This document shows positions 1 through 7,092 of a stretch of DNA of 64,000 nt, in pieces. Source of the stretch: Chitinophaga pinensis. Its GTDB lineage: Bacteria > Bacteroidota > Bacteroidia > Chitinophagales > Chitinophagaceae. The stretch lies in contig LR632930.1 in the NCBI GenBank assembly GCA_902167325.1, forward strand, positions 2,294,001 through 2,358,000. Direction: 5' to 3'. Position numbers and translations under genes: made by a program. The notes under the pieces are model-generated. The model did not search any database, was not told where the DNA came from, and saw only the letters and a list, made by a program, of their open reading frames with translations. Within the stretch, counting starts at the first letter, position 1; every line of letters starts with the position of its first letter.

Positions 1-91
1 CCGCCAGCATTCCGATTAAGCCCCAGAAAATGGAGGCATAGGCAAACCATTTGACGGTGCGGTTGTCGTAAGAGAATTTTTCAAGAAACAT
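1..91 (-). CDS. ccoN: cbb3-type cytochrome c oxidase subunit I (CcoN), N-terminal fragment
   Basis: Only the first 30 codons lie in the window; the rest runs off the left edge. The visible protein starts MFLEKFSYDNRTVKWFAYAS and enters a hydrophobic stretch. This matches the start of the haem-copper catalytic subunit of cbb3 oxidases, which reduces oxygen at the inner membrane. In Bacteroidota this subunit is often fused to CcoO, which cannot be checked here. It follows ccoS by 12 bases and ccoI further upstream on the same strand, the expected context for cbb3 assembly and structural genes. Confidence 0.85.
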   Translation of the reverse strand, partial: MFLEKFSYDNRTVKWFAYASIFWGLIGMLA

Positions 92-103
92 ATGAACGGG
101 TGT

Positions 104-256
104 TTATTCTTTACTGGTTTTATCGTCGAAAAGCATGCGGTGGGCAGGGGAGTAATCGTCGTCGTATTGCCCGTCTTTCACGGACCATATAAAAGCGATC
201 AGGAAGAAGATGGCTACAGCCAGGCTGGCACACAGTAGCATAATGATCACGCTCAT
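104..256 (-). CDS. ccoS: cbb3 oxidase maturation protein CcoS
   Basis: A 50-residue protein beginning MSVIIMLLCASLAVAIFFLI has one N-terminal membrane helix (about residues 3-24), followed by an acidic GQYDDDYSPAHRML segment typical of CcoS. CcoS is needed for cofactor insertion into cbb3 oxidase in other bacteria. It lies between ccoI and ccoN on the same strand, the usual order. I translated it by hand; it runs from ATG at 256 to the TAA at 104-106. Confidence 0.9.
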   Translation of the reverse strand: MSVIIMLLCASLAVAIFFLIAFIWSVKDGQYDDDYSPAHRMLFDDKTSKE

Positions 257-345
257 GATTCAGTGTTTTTGTTAATTATTTTGTAAAAGTATCGTGGCGG
301 CGATCCGGAATGGATGATGGGGGTCAAAGCATCCGATGATGCTCA

Positions 346-2724
346 TCAGCGGAGGAACCTCCTTCCGGCATATTCACTCATCCCCCAGGTCAGCAGAATA
401 ATGCTGATAGAGCTGCTGGGCATAAGGATGGCGGCAGTGAGCGGGCTTAGCTTACCTTGTACGGCGAAAAACAAACCGGTGAGGTTATATGCGATCGAAT
501 ACACGAAACTGATGAGGATAATGCGTTTATTGATCCGGCTCATGCGGATGAAGGAGGGCAGCCGGTGCAGCTGTGCAGCCTCCAGGATGCCATCGCTGGC
601 AGGGGTGAAGTTGTTGGAATCTTCGGTCAGACTGATCCCGGCATCGCTCTGACGCAACGCGCCGGCATCGTTCAGTCCGTCTCCGATCATGAGTACCTTT
701 TCTCCTTTTTCCTGCAGCTGTACGATATGGTCGAGTTTGTCATGCGCCTGCTGGCGGAAGAGCAGGGTAGCGTTATCACCCATCATTTTCCGGAGGTTAC
801 CGGCTTCGCCGGGCTGGTCGCCGGAAAGGAGCGTGAGGCTAAAGTGTTGTTGCAATTGCCCCAGCATTGCAGGGATGCCGGTACGGTAAGCATGCTCAAG
901 GAGGTAATACCCGGCATGATCGCCATTGATATTTACATGCACTACACTGGCTCCTGCATGTTCCGGCTCGCGGGCTCCGGTATATTCCGCACTGCCCAGC
1001 TGTACGTGCATCTGATGCACCCAGCCCTGCAGGCCCTGCCCGGTTTGCTCACTGAAACGGTCGATGGTCTGGATCACGGGCTTCCCTACAAACTCGCGCA
1101 CCTGCCTGCTGGCAGGGTGCTGGGAATGGGCCGTTAAAGCCGCTACAGCGCTTACCTCTGCGTGGGTTAATTCACGGCCATGCCAGGATACCGTGGTGCT
1201 GGATTTGCCGGTCAGCGTACCGGTTTTATCGAATACGATGTGGGTGATGCCTGCCAGGCGTTCAATGGCCTGTGCATTACGGAGGTACAGCCGGTGGCGG
1301 CTCAGTATCCTGAGCATATGGCCATTCGTGAAAGAAGCCGCCAGCAGCAATGCACATGGACAGGCAATAATGAGTATCGCAGTTACCGAAGGCCAGATTT
1401 TGGCACTGTCGTAAACACCCCAGTAAATAGCCGTAACGGCGGCAATGGTTAGCACTACCCAGGTGAAGTATTGACCCAGTAAGTGAATGAAGGATGGTTT
1501 GCCGGGGTTCTCGCGGCGCAGCTCTTCGCGGTTCCAGAGGCTGGTGAGGTAACTCTGTGCCACTTCGCGGATGGTGAGGATCTCCATATTGCCATCCAGC
1601 TGGCGGCCACCGGCGTAAATGATCTCCCCCATCTGTTTACGTACGGGAACGGATTCACCGGTTACGAAACTATAATCGATCAGCGCCGATCCTTTTACGA
1701 GCAATCCATCTGCCGGGATAAGTTCCTGGTGGTGGATGAGCAGTGTGTCTCCGGTTTTGACATCGGGGAGCTGGGTGGGCTTTTCTTCCCCGTCTTTCAT
1801 CACGGTAACGGCAATGGGGAAGTAGGCGGTATAATCCCTGTCGAAGGAGAGTCCGCGGTAAGTTTTATCCTGCAGCAGGCGGCCTATGAGCATGAACATG
1901 ACGATGCCGGTCATGGAATCGAAGTAGCCGCCCCCGGTGCCGGAGAGCACATCCACCACGCTGCGGGTGAAGGTGACCACGATGGCAAGTACGATGGGAA
2001 GGTCGATGTTGAGGAAACCATGTTTAAGGCCTTTCCAGGCCGGCATATAGAAGGCCTGCGCACTATAAAAAAAGACCGGAAGGGAGAGGAGGAGATTGAG
2101 GTATCTGAAAACGGTGGTCATATTGCCTTCCATATGCCCTTCGCCTGAAAAATATTCGGGAAACGACAGCAGCATGATATTGGCGAAGCAGAAGCCTGCC
2201 ACGCCGAGCTGATAAATGAGTTTGCGGTTGGGTGCGGGCTTGCGGGCGCGGAGGTCCTGCAGGCTGATATATGGCTCATAGCCGATGCTGGTGAGCGTTT
2301 CTGCTATTTTCCGTAAAGATGTCTGATCGGGGCTGTAAACAATACGCGCTTCTTTTTCTGCGAAGTTGACCTCCACCTGCCGTACGCCGGGATCGAGGCG
2401 GTGAAGGTTTTCGAGGAGCCAGAGGCAGGAGCTGCAATGGATGTGCGGGATGTGAAAGGTGACGTGTGCCTGCTTCTCGTCTGCATACTGTAGCAGTTGC
2501 TGTTGGGTACGGGCATCATCGAGGAAAGCAAATTTATCTTTCCGGACGGTCTGCCGCTGGGCCACGCCTGGCTTTTCGTTGATCTCATAATACCGGCAGA
2601 GGCCGTTTTCGTTCAGCAGTTCGTAGACGGTTTGGCAACCCTGACAGCAGAACTGTTCGTCCGTTGGACAGTGCTCGCCGCAATGCGCGCATTGGTGGCT
2701 TACTTCCTGGGCATGTTTGATCAT
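346..2724 (-). CDS. ccoI: Copper-translocating P-type ATPase CcoI/FixI
   Basis: This 792-residue P1B-type ATPase exports copper across the inner membrane for delivery to cbb3 oxidase. The N-terminus has a Cys-rich metal-binding region (CAHCGEHC and CCQGC within residues 12-30), then a heavy-metal-associated domain with a CSSC pair at residues 97-100. The CPC metal-transport motif is at residues 455-457, the phosphorylated aspartate is D499 in DKTGT, and TGES, an HP dipeptide (SQHPAS) and GDGLNDAGAL are all present. The doubled N-terminal metal-binding region fits the CcoI subfamily rather than a general CopA. It sits in a cbb3 operon 89 bases ahead of ccoS. Confidence 0.95.
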   Translation of the reverse strand: MIKHAQEVSHQCAHCGEHCPTDEQFCCQGCQTVYELLNENGLCRYYEINEKPGVAQRQTVRKDKFAFLDDARTQQQLLQYADEKQAHVTFHIPHIHCSSCLWLLENLHRLDPGVRQVEVNFAEKEARIVYSPDQTSLRKIAETLTSIGYEPYISLQDLRARKPAPNRKLIYQLGVAGFCFANIMLLSFPEYFSGEGHMEGNMTTVFRYLNLLLSLPVFFYSAQAFYMPAWKGLKHGFLNIDLPIVLAIVVTFTRSVVDVLSGTGGGYFDSMTGIVMFMLIGRLLQDKTYRGLSFDRDYTAYFPIAVTVMKDGEEKPTQLPDVKTGDTLLIHHQELIPADGLLVKGSALIDYSFVTGESVPVRKQMGEIIYAGGRQLDGNMEILTIREVAQSYLTSLWNREELRRENPGKPSFIHLLGQYFTWVVLTIAAVTAIYWGVYDSAKIWPSVTAILIIACPCALLLAASFTNGHMLRILSRHRLYLRNAQAIERLAGITHIVFDKTGTLTGKSSTTVSWHGRELTHAEVSAVAALTAHSQHPASRQVREFVGKPVIQTIDRFSEQTGQGLQGWVHQMHVQLGSAEYTGAREPEHAGASVVHVNINGDHAGYYLLEHAYRTGIPAMLGQLQQHFSLTLLSGDQPGEAGNLRKMMGDNATLLFRQQAHDKLDHIVQLQEKGEKVLMIGDGLNDAGALRQSDAGISLTEDSNNFTPASDGILEAAQLHRLPSFIRMSRINKRIILISFVYSIAYNLTGLFFAVQGKLSPLTAAILMPSSSISIILLTWGMSEYAGRRFLR

Positions 2725-2790
2725 GCCTCAAAAGTATCCGCCATTGCGCGCCCGGGCGATGAGTGGGGTCAAGCAGACCGATGATCGTTA

Positions 2791-3507
2791 TCAGCTGCCT
2801 TTGATGGAAAGTATGAACCCCGTCACCTGTGCAATCTGTTTATCGCTGAGGGATTTGCCCCATGCCTGCATCCCTTTTTCAGGAACACCGTGTTTAATGG
2901 TCTTGAATATCTCGTTGGTGCTGCCCCCGTGCAGCCAGGTATCGTCGGTCAGTTTAGGCCCTACAAGTCCCTGACCCTGCCCGCCATGGCAAACACCGCA
3001 TTTGCCACTGTAAATGGCCTTTCCGGCCTTGATATCGGCTTCTGCAGTGAGCTGGGGTACATTATTGGGTTCTATGGCCGGTTCAGGCGCAGGAGCGGTT
3101 GCTTCGGCCAGTACGGGCTGGCGCGATGCCTGCTTACCTACCGCGAATACGAGTCCATATCCCAATACGGCAAACAAAATAGAAGTGGTAACCCAGGCCT
3201 TCCGGCTTACCCGGATGCCCGTGAGGAAGTGCAGGATGGCCAGCAGGGCCAGGATCACCAGCACTTCCAGTACCAGCACGGATGCCAGGGTGGCAAACAT
3301 ATCATCAGGCAGGCCGGGTATGATACCTACAGCCAGCAACCCTTTGGTAAGTTGATTGTTATTGTTGAGGTGCTTGTCGCGATACACATCCATCGCGGAA
3401 ATGACGGTATTCGCGAGCAGTACGATGATGAGGAGCAGCCCGGCTGCGGTGCAGAGCATCAGTAACGCTACCGGATGCGTCAGCTCTATCCATTGAGAAA
3501 AGTTCAT
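2791..3507 (-). CDS. Single-haem CcoP-like membrane cytochrome c
   Basis: A 238-residue protein has three predicted membrane helices (about 12-38, 70-95 and 106-123), a proline/alanine linker, and a C-terminal cytochrome c domain with CGVCH at residues 170-174. A late methionine in EKGMQAWG is the likely sixth haem ligand. It resembles CcoP, the electron-donating subunit of cbb3 oxidase, but has one haem site where proteobacterial CcoP has two. It is first in the operon, before ccoI, instead of after ccoN as is usual. Whether another ccoP lies beyond ccoN is not visible. It may be a second or accessory electron-donor subunit. Confidence 0.75.
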   Translation of the reverse strand: MNFSQWIELTHPVALLMLCTAAGLLLIIVLLANTVISAMDVYRDKHLNNNNQLTKGLLAVGIIPGLPDDMFATLASVLVLEVLVILALLAILHFLTGIRVSRKAWVTTSILFAVLGYGLVFAVGKQASRQPVLAEATAPAPEPAIEPNNVPQLTAEADIKAGKAIYSGKCGVCHGGQGQGLVGPKLTDDTWLHGGSTNEIFKTIKHGVPEKGMQAWGKSLSDKQIAQVTGFILSIKGS

Positions 3508-3526
3508 AGGTCGTCGTTATTTACCT

Positions 3527-3560
3527 GAAAGCTACAACCGGGCATCAATCACAATATTGA
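3527..3560 (-). promoter_or_regulatory. Candidate promoter and inverted repeat upstream of the cbb3 operon
   Basis: On the minus strand TAGCTTTC (3534 to 3527) resembles the Bacteroidota -7 box TANNTTTG with one mismatch. About 10 bases further upstream is the inverted repeat TCAAT, six bases, ATTGA (3545-3560). It could bind a Crp/Fnr-type oxygen-responsive regulator, which often controls cbb3 genes, but its half-sites do not match the standard Fnr box. This is a candidate only. Confidence 0.35.
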
Positions 3561-3657
3561 GCCACCTCACCGGGCGACCTGATTTTAGTCAGATTCCTGC
3601 CGGGAATGTTATAACAGAAGGCCATAATTGTATAACACCCGGGCGGCATGGCAGAGC

Positions 3658-3665
3658 TACCTTTG
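3658..3665 (+). promoter_or_regulatory. -7 promoter element TACCTTTG
   Basis: The octamer TACCTTTG is a perfect match to the Bacteroidota -7 consensus TANNTTTG. No clear TTTG box was found at the usual 19-21 base spacing. Transcription would start near 3672, just before the small ORF at 3680 and the outer-membrane protein gene at 3768. Confidence 0.55.
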
Positions 3666-3679
3666 CATTATCATTCAAT

Positions 3680-3757
3680 ATGCGCATTATGAAGATTATA
3701 AACAGCATACTCCGGATTCTCCGGTCGCTATTCATGAAGAAGAATTGTTGTAAGTAA
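3680..3757 (+). CDS. Possible 25-residue basic leader peptide ending Cys-Cys-Lys
   Basis: A short ORF opens 8 bases after the expected transcription start. A second in-frame ATG at 3689 would give 22 residues beginning MKIINSILRI. The peptide is basic and amphipathic and ends in NCCK. Its stop is 10 bases ahead of the His/Met-rich outer-membrane protein gene, so it could be a translated leader. The vicinal cysteines next to copper-handling genes suggest metal sensing, by loose analogy with Cys-containing leader ORFs known upstream of copper genes in other phyla. There is no direct proof that it is translated. Confidence 0.4.
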   Translation: MRIMKIINSILRILRSLFMKKNCCK

Positions 3758-3767
3758 AAACATCATT

Positions 3768-5144
3768 ATGAAACAACTTGCAGGACTGACATTATTGTTT
3801 TCAGCCTTTACCATATCCGCATTTGCGCAGCATGAGCACCATCTACCGCAACCCGCGAAGAAAGATACAGTTCCCGCACACGACCCGCATGCCGGGCACC
3901 GCATGCAGGATTCCTCCGCCATGCAGCACGAAGGCCATAAAATGGGGAATATGACCCATGCCTACAGCCTCAACCTGCCTATGAGCAGGAACGGTTCCGG
4001 CACGGCCTGGCTGCCCGATAACAGCCCGATGTATATGTATATGACCGGAAACGACCGTACGAACTTCATGTTCCACGGTAATGTGTTCCTTCGCTATACT
4101 TCTACCGACTTCACCGCCAAAGGCAGCCGTGGCGCCGCTAAATTCGATGCGCCCAACTGGCTGATGGGGATGATGAACCACCGGGTAGGAAAGAAAGGAC
4201 TTTTTAACGCCACAGTGATGCTGAGCTTCGACAAGCTCATAATGGGTGGCGAAGGTTACCCGCTGCTGTATCAGTCCGGCGAAACATGGGAAGGTCGCCC
4301 GCTGGTAGACCGTCAGCACCCGCACGATCTCTTTGCCGCCCTGAGCATCGGGTATACCCATGCCATCAATAAAGACATGGATGTATTCGCCTATTTCGGT
4401 TATCCCGGCGAGCCTTCCATCAGCGCCCCGGTATTTATGCACCGTGTATCGGCTATGAATAATCCTGATGCACCGCTGGGCCACCACTGGCAGGATGCCA
4501 CGCACATCACTTTCGGTGTGGGTACACTGGGCTTCCGGTACAAACAGGTGAAGGCGGAGTTCTCCAGCTTCACGGGCCGCGAACCGGATGAAGACCGCTA
4601 CAACTTCGATAAGCCTAAGTTCGACAGCTACGCCTATCGTGTGAGCTACAATCCTTCCCGCCAATGGGCTTTGCAATTCTCTCAGGCATTCGTAAAAAGT
4701 CCGGAGGCCGGCGAACCGGATGAAGACGTGACACGTACCACCGCTTCCGCCATCCATACCGTTCCCCTCCGTAAGCATGGCAGCTTTATTGCATCTTCCG
4801 CAGTATGGGGCCTCAACTCCAAAAGCGATGGGCACCGTGAACATGCATTCCTCGCGGAAAGCAACCTGCAGCTGCAAAAGAATGCTGTATACGGGAGGTA
4901 TGAATTCGTAGAGAAATCTACCCACGAGCTGCAACTGGAAGATAAATTCGGCGAAGATAAGTTTGGCGTTCATGCCTTTACGTTAGGATACGCCAGAACA
5001 TTGGCCACCGTCTGGAAAACAAACCTCGCTATCGGGGCGCAGGGTACGGTACATTTCGCTAATACCGCGCTGGATGGCTTGTATGGAAAGCAACCCCTCA
5101 GCGGCCAGGTGTATCTGCGGATCAGTCCGGCCATGCATCGCTAA
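3768..5144 (+). CDS. His/Met-rich outer-membrane beta-barrel protein, probably metal related
   Basis: A 458-residue protein has a signal peptide (cleavage near AFAQ at about residue 20), then a segment rich in His and Met (HEHH, HDPHAGHRM, MQHEGHKMGNM). The rest alternates polar and aromatic residues and ends LRISPAMHR, like a beta-barrel. I do not recognise a named family. The His/Met-rich mature N-terminus is typical of periplasmic copper-binding segments, and the gene is divergent from the CcoI copper ATPase operon. A role in copper binding or export at the outer membrane is an inference. Confidence 0.65.
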   Translation: MKQLAGLTLLFSAFTISAFAQHEHHLPQPAKKDTVPAHDPHAGHRMQDSSAMQHEGHKMGNMTHAYSLNLPMSRNGSGTAWLPDNSPMYMYMTGNDRTNFMFHGNVFLRYTSTDFTAKGSRGAAKFDAPNWLMGMMNHRVGKKGLFNATVMLSFDKLIMGGEGYPLLYQSGETWEGRPLVDRQHPHDLFAALSIGYTHAINKDMDVFAYFGYPGEPSISAPVFMHRVSAMNNPDAPLGHHWQDATHITFGVGTLGFRYKQVKAEFSSFTGREPDEDRYNFDKPKFDSYAYRVSYNPSRQWALQFSQAFVKSPEAGEPDEDVTRTTASAIHTVPLRKHGSFIASSAVWGLNSKSDGHREHAFLAESNLQLQKNAVYGRYEFVEKSTHELQLEDKFGEDKFGVHAFTLGYARTLATVWKTNLAIGAQGTVHFANTALDGLYGKQPLSGQVYLRISPAMHR

Positions 5145-5169
5145 AAGCTTCCCAAACTTCACCAATCGA

Positions 5170-5210
5170 CTGCCATCCTACTTCCAGAAAGTAGGATGGC
5201 AGTATGTTTT
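5170..5210 (+). terminator. Rho-independent terminator after the His/Met-rich barrel gene
   Basis: A perfect 14-base inverted repeat (5170-5183 with 5189-5202) has a 5-base loop and is followed by TATGTTTT. It lies 25 bases after the stop at 5144. Confidence 0.8.
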
Positions 5211-5343
5211 GCAACACCTTCCGTTGCGGGAAATACGTATTTATGGCCGGTTTCCCCTTATTATGCCGGAATAACACTTTCATAGCAGCACGGTATTTGC
5301 ATTTATTACTACATTCGACCGTATTTTTTAATCTGAGTCAGGA

Positions 5344-7002
5344 ATGAAGTATCTTAAGTTCATACCGTGGATGTTGCTGATCATCATCACGGCCGCGTGC
5401 GGAAACAGGAAGGGCAAGCCCAGCCAGCAGGAAGTGGTGCAGAATGTGCAGCAGCTGGATGAAGTGGTGCCCCAACAAATAGCGGAACGGCTGGAATATG
5501 TGGAGGGGAATGAAGGCTGGATGGAAGACAGTGTGCCTGCCCTCAGCACACCGGCATTACGCACTGCTTATGCTGCCAGTGCCGGTAAAGCGATCTGGTC
5601 GAAAAACGGAGAAGCTATTCCCCAGGCCGACAGCCTGCTCCGCTGGATCGGAAGTGCCCGCCACTATGGACTGAATCCTGCCCACTACCATTCAAATGCC
5701 TTACTCGGCGCAGAGGAACGGAGGCATACCGATAAAGACGCATTGCGCGACGCAGCCCTATGGGCACAAACGGATGTACTGCTGACGGATGCATTCTTCA
5801 AACTCGCTACCCATCTTCATTATGGCATTATCCCGCGCGATAGTATTGCGCTTCGGAAAGACTCCCTGCTGACGGATGATGTGCTGAATTCCCTTCTCCG
5901 CGATGCCATCTCCGGCAACCGCCTCAGCGAAATTTTACAGGCGCAGGAACCTGTACATGAACAATACCATTTACTGAAAGCAGGCGTGGCAGCGTATGAA
6001 GAACAATACGGTAACCACACCTGGGATACTATAGCGGCAGATTACACCGATACCCTTGCATTCCGCAGGCAACTGGCGGTAAGACTGGTGCAAACCGGTC
6101 ATTTCGATACGCTGATGAACACCCCGGATGATACGGTGGCACTTAAGAAAGCCGTTAAACAATTTCAGCAGGATATACATCTGTATCCGGATGGTGTGGC
6201 GGGCAAACGCACACTCCAATATCTGAACCGGCAGCCGAAAGACTGGCTGGAACAGGCCGCTGTGAGCCTCGACCGCTGGCGTAAAATGCCGGATACCCTC
6301 CCCGCAAGATATCTCATCGTCAATATTCCCGCTTTCCGGTTACAGGTATGGGATGATTCCGCCGGTATGGTACTGGAATCGCGCGTGATTGTGGGAACAC
6401 CCCGTACCCGCACCCCGCAGCTCAGCTCGGTAATGACCAACTTCGTACTGTATCCCTATTGGCGCGTGCCCTACAGCATCGTGTTCAAAGAGATGCTGCC
6501 GCAGATCAAGAAAGACCGTGCTTACCTCACCCAAAAGAACCTCGAAGTGGTAGACCATCACGGCAATATCATCTCCCCCGATTCCATTGACTGGAATAAG
6601 CTGGGGAAAGGGTACTTCCCATATGTGCTCCGGCAGATGGATGGGCTTGATAACTCGCTGGGCATCATGAAATTCAACTTCGCCAACCGCTTTAGCGTGT
6701 ACCTGCACGATACCAATAACCGGAAACTGTTTGCCAATTCCAACCGCGCGCTCAGCCATGGCTGTGTGCGCGTGCAGGCATGGGACAGTTTGGCCATGTA
6801 CATGGTCAGCAGCGATCCCAAACCGGAGATGGCAGACAGTGTGCGTGCCTGGCTGGCCCGGGAAGAGCAGCGGGTATACCCCCTGCCCAGGCGCTTACCC
6901 ATCTATATCCGTTACTTCTCCACCGAGTACCGCGATGGGAAGCTGCAATTTTATGAAGATGTATATGGTGAAGATGCGCGTGTACGGCAATACTTCCATT
7001 AA
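5344..7002 (+). CDS. L,D-transpeptidase of the YcbB/LdtD type, lipoprotein
   Basis: A 552-residue lipoprotein with a lipobox (ITAAC, Cys near residue 19). The order is an N-terminal scaffold region, a peptidoglycan-binding helical domain around residues 255-300 (AVKQFQQDIHLYPDGVAGKRTL), then a YkuD catalytic domain. The catalytic signature is SHGCVRVQAW with the nucleophile at Cys474. Enzymes of this type form 3-3 cross-links in peptidoglycan or attach proteins to it, in the periplasm. The size fits the large YcbB-like class. It appears monocistronic, between a strong upstream terminator and a separate downstream promoter. Confidence 0.92.
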   Translation: MKYLKFIPWMLLIIITAACGNRKGKPSQQEVVQNVQQLDEVVPQQIAERLEYVEGNEGWMEDSVPALSTPALRTAYAASAGKAIWSKNGEAIPQADSLLRWIGSARHYGLNPAHYHSNALLGAEERRHTDKDALRDAALWAQTDVLLTDAFFKLATHLHYGIIPRDSIALRKDSLLTDDVLNSLLRDAISGNRLSEILQAQEPVHEQYHLLKAGVAAYEEQYGNHTWDTIAADYTDTLAFRRQLAVRLVQTGHFDTLMNTPDDTVALKKAVKQFQQDIHLYPDGVAGKRTLQYLNRQPKDWLEQAAVSLDRWRKMPDTLPARYLIVNIPAFRLQVWDDSAGMVLESRVIVGTPRTRTPQLSSVMTNFVLYPYWRVPYSIVFKEMLPQIKKDRAYLTQKNLEVVDHHGNIISPDSIDWNKLGKGYFPYVLRQMDGLDNSLGIMKFNFANRFSVYLHDTNNRKLFANSNRALSHGCVRVQAWDSLAMYMVSSDPKPEMADSVRAWLAREEQRVYPLPRRLPIYIRYFSTEYRDGKLQFYEDVYGEDARVRQYFH

Positions 7003-7043
7003 TCCCGTTCATTCCGTAATTACTACGATTCGCGCCGGATGGC

Positions 7044-7074
7044 TTTGCTAAGGGGGCGGTAGCATGCACTTTTG
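7044..7074 (+). promoter_or_regulatory. Promoter of the TonB-receptor/two-component operon
   Basis: TTTG at 7044-7047, a 19-base spacer, then CACTTTTG at 7067-7074, which differs from TANNTTTG by one base. Spacing matches the Bacteroidota housekeeping sigma factor. The predicted transcript start near 7081 lies downstream of an upstream in-frame TTG at 7072, which supports the ATG at 7093 as the start of the next gene. Confidence 0.65.
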
Positions 7075-7092
7075 CATGAAAACAACCCCCAA

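Noticed and set aside
457..1137. Long open frame on the plus strand within ccoI
   Set aside because: It is antisense to a gene with every P-type ATPase motif in place and has no recognisable features of its own.
3843..4973. Long minus-strand open frame opposite the His/Met-rich barrel gene
   Set aside because: The plus-strand frame has a signal peptide, promoter, terminator and barrel pattern; the reverse frame has no coherent domain.
7072..7092. Upstream TTG start for the TonB-receptor-like gene
   Set aside because: It falls inside the predicted -7 box, and the signal peptide begins at the ATG at 7093.
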